Position numbers and translations under genes: made by a program | Source: DATJGR01 sp035494855 | GTDB taxonomy: Bacteria > Pseudomonadota > Gammaproteobacteria > Pseudomonadales > Azotimanducaceae | Length of the DNA: 34,935 bases | Direction: 5' to 3' | Assembly (NCBI GenBank): GCA_035494855.1 | Contig: DATJGR010000278.1 | Span: 1 to 34,935 of the forward strand | In this document: piece by piece, positions 1-6,815 of the stretch | How positions within the stretch are numbered: the stretch's first letter is position 1 | How the letters are laid out: every line of letters begins with the position of its first letter | Notes under the pieces: generated by a model | Database searches by the model: none | The model's input: the letters and a program-made list of their open reading frames with translations, nothing else | What the model was told of the DNA's origin: nothing

Positions 1-401
1 CCTAGTCTTCGATAGAAGTCGAGCGCATGCGCGTCGTCACTGTCTGCTGGAACAAAGACGTCACGGATCCCCACCGTGGCCGCACTGGCGCGGAGAGCCG
101 AAACGAGTTCACTCCCGATGCCCCTGCGCTGATGATCGACATGCACCGCGATGTCGTAAATGAATACTTCAGAGGCTTCTGTTCGGGTCATCGGCAAAGT
201 GTGGGCAGTGATTCCCCCCACCACATCAGCGCCCATCAGAGCCGCAAATGCCCAAAAGTCCCTCCCGCTCAAGAGTTGGTCCAAGTAGCGGTCGCTGAGT
301 GGCGCGCTTGCCTCCTCGAAGACCTCAGCCATGAGCTGGAACGTTCGTCTGGCGAGTTCTCGATCGTCGACGGATAGTCTTTTAGTTCTGACGGGGATCA
401 T
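1..401 (-). CDS. aac(3)-I: AAC(3)-I family aminoglycoside N-acetyltransferase, 3' end off window
   Basis: The minus strand from an ATG at 401-399 stays open to the window edge (133 codons), so the C-terminus is missing. The protein is a GNAT fold acetyltransferase. The acetyl-CoA loop reads VDHQRRGIGSEL, preceded by the beta-strand IYDIAV and followed by VFVPADSDDAHALDFYRRLG. This arrangement (IYD-AV, H-R-GI, V-AD, A--Y--LG) is that of AAC(3)-I enzymes, which acetylate the 3-amino group of gentamicin/fortimicin-type aminoglycosides in the cytoplasm. An in-frame TGA lies ten codons' length or less upstream of this ATG, so it is the first usable start. The gene begins 36 bases after the preceding attC, as cassette genes do. 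The family call rests on motifs; substrate is inferred. Another GNAT with a related fold remains possible. Confidence 0.8.
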   Translation of the reverse strand, partial: MIPVRTKRLSVDDRELARRTFQLMAEVFEEASAPLSDRYLDQLLSGRDFWAFAALMGADVVGGITAHTLPMTRTEASEVFIYDIAVHVDHQRRGIGSELVSALRASAATVGIRDVFVPADSDDAHALDFYRRL

Positions 402-437
402 CTCGGATTGTCATCTCCAATGAACATTAAGCACGCC

Positions 438-492
438 GCCCAACAGCCGGCATCAGCCTGGCTGTGGCGTCGCCTGCACGCAGTGGTTAGGC
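438..492 (-). other. attC recombination site 1 of the integron array
   Basis: A 55-base site is bounded by GTTAGGC (486-492) and GCCCAAC (438-444), the R''/R' core pair with the GTTRRRY pattern. Read on the minus strand it starts GCCTAACCACTGC and contains GGCTGATGC, as attC site 2 does. It separates the stop codon of the PPOX gene (which lies inside the core at 487-489) from the start of the aac(3)-I-like gene. All neighbouring genes read leftward, so the cassette orientation is minus. Confidence 0.88.
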
Positions 493-978
493 GGCGGCAT
501 GATGTGCACGAAATGCCACCATGAAGGTCGGCTCGATGAACGCTGTGAGTCCGGCCTTCGCTGAAGCCTTGAGCGCCTCTGGTCCATAGACCTCCTCCAA
601 GAATGCTTTCACCGCGCCATCATGAGCGACTTCGTCGGTCCGACCATGCACGATGATGCACACCGCATTGCCTTGGGTATAGGTGGCGCTCACGTGCGGG
701 CGGTGTCGCAGATGCTGAACGCGTATCGACTGTTCGGGGGCACTGAAAAGAAACCGACCGCGATAAAAGAGTCCATCGATCGGCGCAACAACCGGGCGGT
801 TCGCGTTCGAGACGGTAGCGAGGTGCAAGAGAAAGACACCCTGCAACGTGGCGACTATGTCCTCCGACATCATCGCTTGATGGTGCCGAAACACAGACCG
901 GAGGTGGCGCCCGGCCCGCGCCAGGCTGCGATCAAGAATGCTCTGCAATACCTGCAAGTCTTGAATCGATTCGTGCAT
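487..978 (-). CDS. PPOX (FMN split-barrel) family cassette protein
   Basis: This is a 163-residue protein of the pyridoxamine 5'-phosphate oxidase-like split-barrel superfamily. The core is seen as LLHLATVSNANRP, then PIDGLFYRGRFLF, HLRHRPHVSATY and a final strand VHGRTDEV, the usual order of these FMN- or F420-binding barrels. The long N-terminal helix (ESIQDLQVLQSILDRSLARAG) is seen in a subgroup of the family. The ATG at 978-976 was chosen because GGAG lies six bases upstream and because longer versions would run back through attC site 2. Its stop codon lies in the core of attC site 1. Substrate and physiological role are unknown. Confidence 0.82.
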   Translation of the reverse strand: MHESIQDLQVLQSILDRSLARAGRHLRSVFRHHQAMMSEDIVATLQGVFLLHLATVSNANRPVVAPIDGLFYRGRFLFSAPEQSIRVQHLRHRPHVSATYTQGNAVCIIVHGRTDEVAHDGAVKAFLEEVYGPEALKASAKAGLTAFIEPTFMVAFRAHHAAA

Positions 979-993
979 AAGAGCTCCAACGCC

Positions 994-1088
994 GCCTAAC
1001 AGTAGCATCAGCCGCGCGCCAGACAGGCGACAAATCTGCGTATGCAAATTCGGTGGCTGGCTGGGGTGGCTGAATGCAGTGGTTAGGC
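994..1088 (-). other. attC recombination site 2 of the integron array
   Basis: A 95-base site is bounded by GTTAGGC (1082-1088) and GCCTAAC (994-1000), both perfect core sites. On the minus strand the inner arms TTCAGCC and GGCTGATG can pair. It shares the segment CCAGACAGGCG-CAAAT-TGCGTATG with attC site 4, so both descend from one attC family. It sits between the NUDIX stop codon and the PPOX start codon. Confidence 0.92.
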
Positions 1089-1119
1089 GGCGCTGCCATG
1101 CACCCAAAGTGACTCCAGG

Positions 1120-1560
1120 TCATACGTAGCCCAGCGCAGTTCGAATACGTTGCAGCATTTCGCGTTTGTTTGGGTCCGAAACGACGTCTTCCGACCAACC
1201 GATCGGAGATCGTAAGTCGATCCACTGAACAGCAGTGAACCTGAAATCGCTCGCGTAAGCCGATTCCGGTTCGTAACCAGGTTTTGGCATCCCAGATGGC
1301 GCTAAACAGAGGTACGTCTTGCGGCGCTTGATCGTGCCCCACGTAATCTGTTCATCCAACAGCAACTCGCCAACCTCGACTCTCAATCCCGTCTCCTCGA
1401 GCATCTCGCGTTGGACGCACTGCGCCTCCGTTTCGCCTGGCTCGGGTCGGCCTCCCGGCAATACCCAATAGCTCTGGCCCGTTGAAAGCTGAGCTTGCTG
1501 CAGAAGTAGGAGTTGATGATCTCGAACTATCGCGCCCTGGTAACGGGTGTGCTTGTCCAC
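1120..1560 (-). CDS. NUDIX hydrolase, cassette-borne
   Basis: This 146-residue protein has a complete NUDIX box, GGRPEPGE followed seven residues later by REMLEETG (residues about 36-58), which binds the divalent metal that hydrolyses a nucleoside diphosphate linked to another moiety. The length is usual for a single-domain NUDIX enzyme. Start is a GTG with AAGG about ten bases upstream, directly following the TGA that ends the decayed acetyltransferase upstream. It ends 31 bases before attC site 2. Substrate cannot be told from the sequence; house-cleaning of damaged nucleotides is only a generic possibility. Together with the remnant upstream it makes an unusually long cassette. Confidence 0.88.
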   Translation of the reverse strand: MDKHTRYQGAIVRDHQLLLLQQAQLSTGQSYWVLPGGRPEPGETEAQCVQREMLEETGLRVEVGELLLDEQITWGTIKRRKTYLCLAPSGMPKPGYEPESAYASDFRFTAVQWIDLRSPIGWSEDVVSDPNKREMLQRIRTALGYV

Positions 1561-1833
1561 TCAATCACCTTGCCGAATCATGGCCAACGCAGGTTTTCCT
1601 TGCCTCCGGTGCACGTAGATACGTTCGAGAAACGTAATAGGTGAGGTAGCAATCCCGTTCACGTAGTCTTTGCGAAGCGCGACCTCAACGAATCCCGGCG
1701 GATTGTTTCATGCGTCGTATTCCACGAACTGTGCGCAGCGATCAGGCGAAGCCAAGAGACGACAGTCAGGCGAAAGCTGTTCGCGAAGCGCGGGCCGCGA
1801 TGCCTGATCGATTGATTTACACGCCATCGCCAT
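1561..1833 (-). pseudogene. Decayed AAC(6')-I-like aminoglycoside acetyltransferase
   Basis: From ATG codons at 1833 or 1827, just after attC site 3, one reading frame runs to a TGA at 1563-1561 and is interrupted once, by an in-frame TGA at 1710-1708. The first part contains ALREQLSPDC and LLASPDRCAQFVEYDA; the second contains GFVEVALRKDYVNG, TSPITFLERIYV and HRRQGKP. These are the landmarks, in order, of AAC(6')-I enzymes of the AAC(6')-Ic/-Ij type (WL-LR-LWPDC, ASIR-DYVNG, SPV-FLEGIYV, HRR-G). About ten residues appear deleted after PDC, and roughly the last 60 residues of the fold are gone. I infer a dead gene; a short functional peptide is unlikely. Recognition is by eye, so identity is moderately sure. 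Confidence 0.6.
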
Positions 1834-2386
1834 CGCGGCCGCCTAACAATTGAGTTGAGCTGCGCAACGATGGGTTGGTGGCACCTCGAACAGGTGCATG
1901 TTGGGCCTTCCCAATGAGTATTTCGCGTGCATCCGCCGGAAGCGTTGCACGGACTACGACCTGTGGCCAGAGCTCTAGCGGCGGCTCGGCAATGAGTTCC
2001 CGCGCGAGCCGAACCACATCGAAGTCGTCGCAGATCCAGTTGCGGGCACCACAACTTTTGCCAGCGCATGCGCTCCGCGGGTGGCATTCCTTGAATGAGC
2101 ACGTTCGCCCAATGTAACGCCCAGCCTGATCTGCCAAGAAGATGTCGGCGCCCAGGTTGCGCGTTTGCGCCGCGCCCTTGAGCTTTCTACCCAGCTTTGA
2201 AAGCGATTCCAGATCAGCACCGTCCAGCAAGGTGACCAGCACATCCGCGTCTTTAGGCGATGCCTTCTCGGTAGTGAGCGAACCGACGACGGCGATGCGG
2301 ACAACTCCTTGCACCTTGGCAGCAGCACTAATGAATTGCGCCAGCGCCTCGAGAAGAAATCGACGTCTGGTTATATCGCCGGACAT
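1817..2386 (-). CDS. Nucleotidyltransferase-fold protein, cassette-borne
   Basis: This is a 189-residue protein starting at an ATG nine bases beyond attC site 4. The motif GS (residues 35-36) followed by D46-A-D48 and then a third acidic strand (GADIFLAD) is the nucleotidyltransferase superfamily signature. A cysteine-rich stretch (C-4-C, then C, C and C within about 25 residues, around 115-140) may bind a metal. Members act on very different targets (antibiotics, tRNA, toxin-antitoxin MNT proteins), so no substrate is assigned. The frame runs straight through attC site 3, which encodes the last residues (TQLLGGR), and stops inside the next cassette at 1817. The native C-terminus was therefore probably replaced at cassette insertion. 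Confidence 0.72.
   Translation of the reverse strand: MSGDITRRRFLLEALAQFISAAAKVQGVVRIAVVGSLTTEKASPKDADVLVTLLDGADLESLSKLGRKLKGAAQTRNLGADIFLADQAGRYIGRTCSFKECHPRSACAGKSCGARNWICDDFDVVRLARELIAEPPLELWPQVVVRATLPADAREILIGKAQHAPVRGATNPSLRSSTQLLGGRDGDGV
1841..1906 (-). other. attC recombination site 3 of the integron array
   Basis: A 66-base site is bounded by GTTGGGC (1900-1906) and GCCTAAC (1841-1847). It is shorter than, and different inside from, attC sites 2 and 4; its right part (GCCTAACAATTGAGTT on the plus strand) resembles classical attC outer arms. Inner symmetry is weak by eye, so this is the least certain functional site of the four. It lies between the nucleotidyltransferase and the acetyltransferase remnant. 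Confidence 0.65.
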
Positions 2387-2394
2387 GAAGCGCC

Positions 2395-2491
2395 GCCTGA
2401 CAGCCAGAACCAGCCGCGGACCAGACAGGCGGCAAATTTGCGTATGAAAGTTTGATGATCGGCTGGGGGCGTCTGCACGCAGTGGTTAGAC
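2395..2491 (-). other. attC recombination site 4, with an altered core
   Basis: A 97-base site is bounded by GTTAGAC (2485-2491) and GCCTGAC (2395-2401). Read on the minus strand the R' core is GTCAGGC, so the second T of the GTTRRRY consensus is C. The interior closely matches attC site 2 (shared CCAGACAGGCGGCAAAT and GCGTATGAAA). It lies just upstream of the nucleotidyltransferase start and is the outermost site on the promoter-proximal side. Confidence 0.82.
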
Positions 2492-2739
2492 GACGCGCCA
2501 CCAGAACGCAGGATTCTCAAAGCCAGGTGCCTAGAAGAGCCGAAACCTTCCATCTCGAAGAGACGCATGTGCCTGCCCAAGTGAATTTGGCATTTCACTA
2601 CTCCGTCGCCCCTAACGACAACACGTCGGAATACAAACCGACACTGCCGAGTGATCGCGGCGCATCACCGCAAACCCTCGCAATAAAATACGGCAGTCTG
2701 TTGTCTATCCGCTCGACCGAGGAATCGACGTCCGACATG
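2492..2739 (-). other. Junction between attC array and chromosome, probable cassette relict
   Basis: No convincing complete gene lies here. A minus-strand frame entering attC site 4 from about 2598 encodes HMRLFEMEGFGSSRHLALRILRSGGA before the attC-encoded SNHCVQTPPA. It could be the 3' end of a lost cassette gene, but I do not recognise it. No integrase gene and no clear attI-like GTTRRRY core was seen between here and the CoA transferase stop codon at 2740. Confidence 0.4.
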
Positions 2740-3945
2740 TCATTGCGCCTGGCCATCTCCGACCACACCGGATCCGATCAAGGCATCAATCTCGGCATCC
2801 CTGAGACCATGCTCGCGCAACACCTCGCGGCTGTGCTGCCCGATCTCCGGCGCACGCGACGGGGTCCGCTGCGCTTCGTCGTGAATGCGGAACGGCGATG
2901 CCAGCGTTCGGTCGTACCCCGGCTCCGTCGAGTCCGTCCCCACGACGAGTCCGTTGGCGAGCAATTGCCGGTCGGTGACCACGTCCGCGACGCGCGCGAC
3001 AACGCTGAACGTGATGTCGTGCGCCTTGAGTGCCGCATCGGCCTGGTCGATCGTCATGGCGGCGAAACCCGAACTGATCAGTTCGCGTAACGCGTGGCGA
3101 TACTTGAGCGCCGAGCGGATGTCGGCGAAGCGCGGATCGGCGGCCCACTCGGGATGCCCGAGTGCTTTGGCAAGGCGCGGAAACTCCTGCTTCGGCACCG
3201 CCAGCGCCAGCATCAGGTGGCGGCCATCGCCGGTGCCGTAGATGTTGCTGAAAGGATTCGACCAGCCCTCTTCGTCGCGCCGCTCTGTCAAATCGAAGCC
3301 CGCGAGCACTCCCGAGAGCGTCAAGCCGTTCGCCCAGGCACCGGTGACGGCGAGCGAGGTCGACACCATCGCCCCTTCGCCGGTCTGTTCGCGCCGATAC
3401 AGCGCCATCATGATCGCGCCGAACAGCGTCATCGCAGTGGCGTGGTCCCCAACGCCCCCGGCAGGGGGCGCCGGCGCAATACCCTTGTCGTGCATCACGT
3501 CGAGGATGCCGGTGCGCGCGAACCAGCCGGTGATGTCGAAGGCCCGGCGCGCCGATTCGTCGCCTTCGAGCCCGTAGCCGGAGATCTGCGCATAGATTAG
3601 TCGTGGATTCTTCCGCCGGAGCGTTTCGTACGACAGGTCGTAGCGCTGCAACTGATCGGCGCGCAGGTTGAACAGCACCACGTCGGCAGACTCGGCCAAA
3701 CGCAGCAGCACGTCGCGGCCCGCGCCTTTCGTGAAGTCGAGCGCCAGGCTGCGCTTGTTGCGGCCGGTGAGTTGCCACGTGTAGTCGATCGGATACGCGC
3801 CCGACAGCCGTCGATGACCGTCGCCATACAATGGCTCGATCTTGATCACGTCGGCTCCGTAGTCGGACATGATCGTCGCCGCGCACGGTCCGGCGAGAAA
3901 CGACGCAGCGTCGAGAACGCGAATGCCTTGAAGCGTTGGTGTCAT
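2740..3945 (-). CDS. CaiB/BaiF family (family III) CoA transferase
   Basis: This 401-residue enzyme moves CoA between a CoA thioester and a free carboxylic acid in the cytoplasm. The N-terminus GIRVLDAASFLAGP, then DYGADVIKIEP and RNKRSLALD, are standard for the family. The likely catalytic aspartate is D137 in the motif RRAFDITGWFARTG, and AQISGYG precedes it. The ATG at 3945 has GGAGG five bases upstream. It starts 11 bases after the stop of the serine hydrolase gene, so the two form an operon. The acid substrate is unknown; the hydrolase and the divergent SDR suggest breakdown of an ester or a cyclic compound through CoA thioesters, which is inference. Confidence 0.93.
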   Translation of the reverse strand: MTPTLQGIRVLDAASFLAGPCAATIMSDYGADVIKIEPLYGDGHRRLSGAYPIDYTWQLTGRNKRSLALDFTKGAGRDVLLRLAESADVVLFNLRADQLQRYDLSYETLRRKNPRLIYAQISGYGLEGDESARRAFDITGWFARTGILDVMHDKGIAPAPPAGGVGDHATAMTLFGAIMMALYRREQTGEGAMVSTSLAVTGAWANGLTLSGVLAGFDLTERRDEEGWSNPFSNIYGTGDGRHLMLALAVPKQEFPRLAKALGHPEWAADPRFADIRSALKYRHALRELISSGFAAMTIDQADAALKAHDITFSVVARVADVVTDRQLLANGLVVGTDSTEPGYDRTLASPFRIHDEAQRTPSRAPEIGQHSREVLREHGLRDAEIDALIGSGVVGDGQAQ

Positions 3946-3956
3946 GAAAACCTCCG

Positions 3957-5114
3957 TCAGTCGACGATGGCGGCGAGAACGAGATCGGCGATGCGCTGGT
4001 GCCGTTCGGTGGAACGCGTTTCTTCCATCAATCCGGTCGATAGAAACGCAAAGCTCAGCTCACGTTCGGGATCGATGAAGAACGTGGTCGATCCGGCGCC
4101 GACGCCGCCGAACGTGCGCGGGCTCGCAAGGGACCCGAACGGCGTCGGATGGAAACCTTTGCCGCGCAGAAAAAAACCGAGCCCGAGATACGCTGGGAAC
4201 ACCGGCCAGCCGCGCGCTTCCACCGCGTAGTCCCAGATGTCGTTCGGCATCGCGCCGGTGTGATTGCGCGTAGCCAGGTCGAGCATTGCGCTCGAGAGAA
4301 TGCGCGCGCCGTCGAGTTCGCCACCGTTGCGCAGCATTTCGGCAAAGCGCGCGAAGTCCGAGATCGTAGTGACGTATCCCCCAGCGGGAATCTCGGTATC
4401 GGGACGCAGCACTTCGCCCATCGACTCCAGCATGTCCGGATTCAGGAGCCCAGGCGACCGATCGCGTACAACGACCGGACACAGTCGCGCTCGCAACTCG
4501 TCCGGCAATCCGAGCGCCGACGAGTGCATCCGCAACGGCTCGAAGATTTCTTCCTTCACAATCTCGCGAAACGCGCGCGACCCGCCGTCGACGCGCCGCA
4601 CCATCTCCGCCATCACCGCGTGGCCGGGCGTGATCGAGTAACGCACACGCGAGCCCGGTACGGATTCGGGCGGGGTCTGGCACATCGCCGCAACGAATGC
4701 CTGCAGATTACCCATGTTCTCCTGCGGCATCGGCGGCGGCATCGACGCGATGCCGCTGGTGTGCGTCAGCAATTGCGCCAGCGTGATGCGACGTTTGCCA
4801 TTGGCGGCGAACTCCGGGATCACTTCGACCACCGGTTGATGCAGTTGCAACAAGCCTTTCTCGACGTACTGCAGCACCGCTACCACGGTGATCTGCTTGC
4901 CGGACGAGAACGTGACGAAGACGGCGTCGGACGAAAGGGGTGTGCCGCGGCCGCGGTGTGCGTAGCCTTGAACGATATCCAGCACCAGGCGACCGCGACG
5001 GTGCACCCGCAAGGCCGCTCCGTCGTAGCGGTGTGCGGCGATGTCGCCAGCAATCGTTTCTTCGACCCGCCGCAACCGCGCGCCGTCCATTCCCAGCGAC
5101 CCCAGTTCTTTCAA
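3957..5114 (-). CDS. Serine hydrolase of the beta-lactamase/esterase (class C-like) family
   Basis: This is a penicillin-binding-protein-like fold hydrolase of about 385 residues. Counting from the ATG at 5090, the SxxK nucleophile motif is S62-S-G-K65 and the second motif is Y151-S-I. The HTSG motif near residue 110 and the C-terminal GVGAGSTTFFIDPE are also typical. Enzymes of this family act as esterases, beta-lactamase-like enzymes or peptidases; nothing here says which. No signal peptide is visible, so it should be cytoplasmic. Two starts are plausible: TTG at 5114, with GGGAG six bases upstream and the conserved LGSLGMDGARL start, or ATG at 5090 with a poor ribosome site. The CoA transferase follows in the same operon. 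Confidence 0.88.
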   Translation of the reverse strand: MKELGSLGMDGARLRRVEETIAGDIAAHRYDGAALRVHRRGRLVLDIVQGYAHRGRGTPLSSDAVFVTFSSGKQITVVAVLQYVEKGLLQLHQPVVEVIPEFAANGKRRITLAQLLTHTSGIASMPPPMPQENMGNLQAFVAAMCQTPPESVPGSRVRYSITPGHAVMAEMVRRVDGGSRAFREIVKEEIFEPLRMHSSALGLPDELRARLCPVVVRDRSPGLLNPDMLESMGEVLRPDTEIPAGGYVTTISDFARFAEMLRNGGELDGARILSSAMLDLATRNHTGAMPNDIWDYAVEARGWPVFPAYLGLGFFLRGKGFHPTPFGSLASPRTFGGVGAGSTTFFIDPERELSFAFLSTGLMEETRSTERHQRIADLVLAAIVD

Positions 5115-5169
5115 CCCACTCTCCCGCGAACGCCGTCCGCGTATACTGCCGCAGCGAGGGAAGATCGGC

Positions 5170-6033
5170 ATGCGGGATTTCGACGGGAAGGTCGCTTTCG
5201 TCACGGGTGCTGCGAGCGGCATCGGGCTGGGCATCGGCTACGCGCTCGCGGAAGCCGGAATGAAGGTGATGCTCGCGGACATTGAGCAGGCGGCGCTCGA
5301 GAAAGCCGCGCACGAGTTGCGTGCGACGAACGCAACGGTCGAAACGGTGGTGTGCGACGTATCCGATCCACGCTCGATGGTCGCCGCGGCAGACGCCACG
5401 ATTGCCGCGTTCGGAAAGGTCCACGTGTTGTGCAACAACGCGGGCGTCAGCAGCGGCGGACTCGTCGAGGAACTCGACGACGGTGACTGGAACTGGGTCA
5501 TCGGCGTGAACTTCCTCGGTGTTCTGCACGGCTGCCGCGCGTTCGTGCCGCACATCAAGCGGCACGGCGAAGGTGGCCACATCGTCAACACTTCTTCGAT
5601 GGCGGGATTGCTCGGCGGGATGGCCGGTTGGGGTCCCTATAACTCGACCAAGTTTGCCGTCGTCGGGTTGACTGAAGTGCTGCGTCAGGAAGGTCGCCAG
5701 GGCGGGTACGGTGCGTCGGTGCTGTGCCCCGGCGGCGTCAACACCAACATCTATGAAGCGCCGCGCAATCGTCCGGCACGGTTCGGGCCACAGGTGTCGA
5801 AAGTCGCGGTAGACGACATCCGCGACGCGTTGAAGCAAGGGCTCGATCCGCGCGTGGTCGGGCGGCTCGTGTTCGAGGCGATTCGCGACGATCGCCTGTA
5901 CGTCTTCACCGATCCGCGCATGCGCAGGCTGGTCGAGCAACGCCACCAACATCTGCTCGACGACTTCGAATGGGCCGCGGCATCGCAGGCGCTGAACGAC
6001 GCGGGTGCGCCGGGCTCGAAGCGCAGCACCTGA
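5170..6033 (+). CDS. Short-chain dehydrogenase/reductase (SDR)
   Basis: This 287-residue classical SDR interconverts an alcohol and a ketone with NAD(P). Cofactor motif TGAASGIG spans residues 12-19, NNAG follows at 89-92, and the catalytic set is S142/143, Y157 and K161 (YNSTK). The acidic residue at the end of strand 2 (LADIE, D37) suggests a preference for NAD. ATG at 5170 is preceded by GAGGGAAG at a good distance, and TATACT at 5142-5147 could be its -10 element. It is divergent from the serine hydrolase operon with a 55-base gap and ends three bases before the convergent exonuclease gene. Substrate unknown. Confidence 0.92.
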   Translation: MRDFDGKVAFVTGAASGIGLGIGYALAEAGMKVMLADIEQAALEKAAHELRATNATVETVVCDVSDPRSMVAAADATIAAFGKVHVLCNNAGVSSGGLVEELDDGDWNWVIGVNFLGVLHGCRAFVPHIKRHGEGGHIVNTSSMAGLLGGMAGWGPYNSTKFAVVGLTEVLRQEGRQGGYGASVLCPGGVNTNIYEAPRNRPARFGPQVSKVAVDDIRDALKQGLDPRVVGRLVFEAIRDDRLYVFTDPRMRRLVEQRHQHLLDDFEWAAASQALNDAGAPGSKRST

Positions 6034-6036
6034 GCG

Positions 6037-6807
6037 TCAGGCGATGTCGACACCCACCGGGCAGTGATCAGATCCCATCACCTGCGGCCAGATGAACGCG
6101 TCGCGCACGCGTGACGCAGCGGTGGGCGACGCCAGCACGTAGTCAATCCGCCAACCTACGTTCTTCTCGCGCGCGCCGCCCCACTGCCGCCACCACGTGT
6201 AGTGGCCTGCTTCGCCGGGATGCCGCACGCGGAACGTGTCCACCCAACCGGCGCCGATCCAGCGCGTCATCTCGGCGCGTTCCTCCGGGAGAAAGCCGCT
6301 CGTCTTCTCGTTGGTTTTCGGTCGCGCGAGGTCGATCGCTTCGTGGGCAGTGTTGTAGTCGCCGATCACGAATACCGGGCCGCGCCGCTTCAGCTTCTGC
6401 ACCCGGTCGAACAGTGCCGCATAGAAATCGAGCTTGTACGGCACGCGACTGTTGTCGCGCTCGGTGCCGCTGCCTTTAGGGAAATAGGCGGTGACGACGC
6501 TGGTACGGCCGAAGTGCGCGATCAGCAGGCGCCCTTCCGAATCGAAGCGGGCGTCGTGCAGCGTGGTCTCCACCTTGTCGGGTTTCACGCGCGAATACAC
6601 ACCCACGCCGCTGTAGCCGGCGCGTTCCGCCGTTGCGAAGTGCGCATGCCAGCCGCGCGGCGATCGTGTCTTGTCGTCGAGTTGCGCGGGAAACGCCCGT
6701 ACCTCCTGAACGCCGACGATGTCGGCTTTCGACGACTCCAGAAACCGATCGAAGCCCTTCGCGGCGCAAGCCCGCAAACCGTTTACGTTCCAACTAACGA
6801 TTCGCAT
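6037..6807 (-). CDS. xth: Exodeoxyribonuclease III / AP endonuclease
   Basis: This 256-residue enzyme of the ExoIII branch of the endonuclease/exonuclease/phosphatase superfamily cuts DNA at abasic sites and trims 3' ends in base excision repair. Metal and catalytic residues are visible: N7 (WNVNGLRA), E35 (VQEVR), D150 and N152 (GDYNTAH), and D247-H248 (GSDHCP); RIDYVL precedes the last. Length equals that of the family. It starts eight bases after the YjbR-type gene stops, so both are probably cotranscribed. Whether it is the main ExoIII or a second copy cannot be judged from one window. Confidence 0.95.
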   Translation of the reverse strand: MRIVSWNVNGLRACAAKGFDRFLESSKADIVGVQEVRAFPAQLDDKTRSPRGWHAHFATAERAGYSGVGVYSRVKPDKVETTLHDARFDSEGRLLIAHFGRTSVVTAYFPKGSGTERDNSRVPYKLDFYAALFDRVQKLKRRGPVFVIGDYNTAHEAIDLARPKTNEKTSGFLPEERAEMTRWIGAGWVDTFRVRHPGEAGHYTWWRQWGGAREKNVGWRIDYVLASPTAASRVRDAFIWPQVMGSDHCPVGVDIA

Positions 6808-6815
6808 GGGGCGCG

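Noticed and set aside
27..377. Plus-strand frame of 116 codons at the left edge
   Set aside because: It is the shadow of the AAC(3)-I-like gene on the minus strand, which has clear acetyltransferase motifs and cassette context.
932..1342. Minus-strand frame of 136 codons across attC site 2
   Set aside because: It overlaps the NUDIX gene in another frame and includes a translated attC (NHCIQPPQPA); no family features.
1659..2102. Minus-strand frame of 147 codons
   Set aside because: Overlaps the nucleotidyltransferase and the acetyltransferase remnant in another frame; composition is Arg/Trp-rich as in GC shadows.
2786..3886. Long minus-strand frame of 366 codons rich in Arg, Ala and His
   Set aside because: It lies inside the CoA transferase in another frame; high GC gives long open shadow frames.
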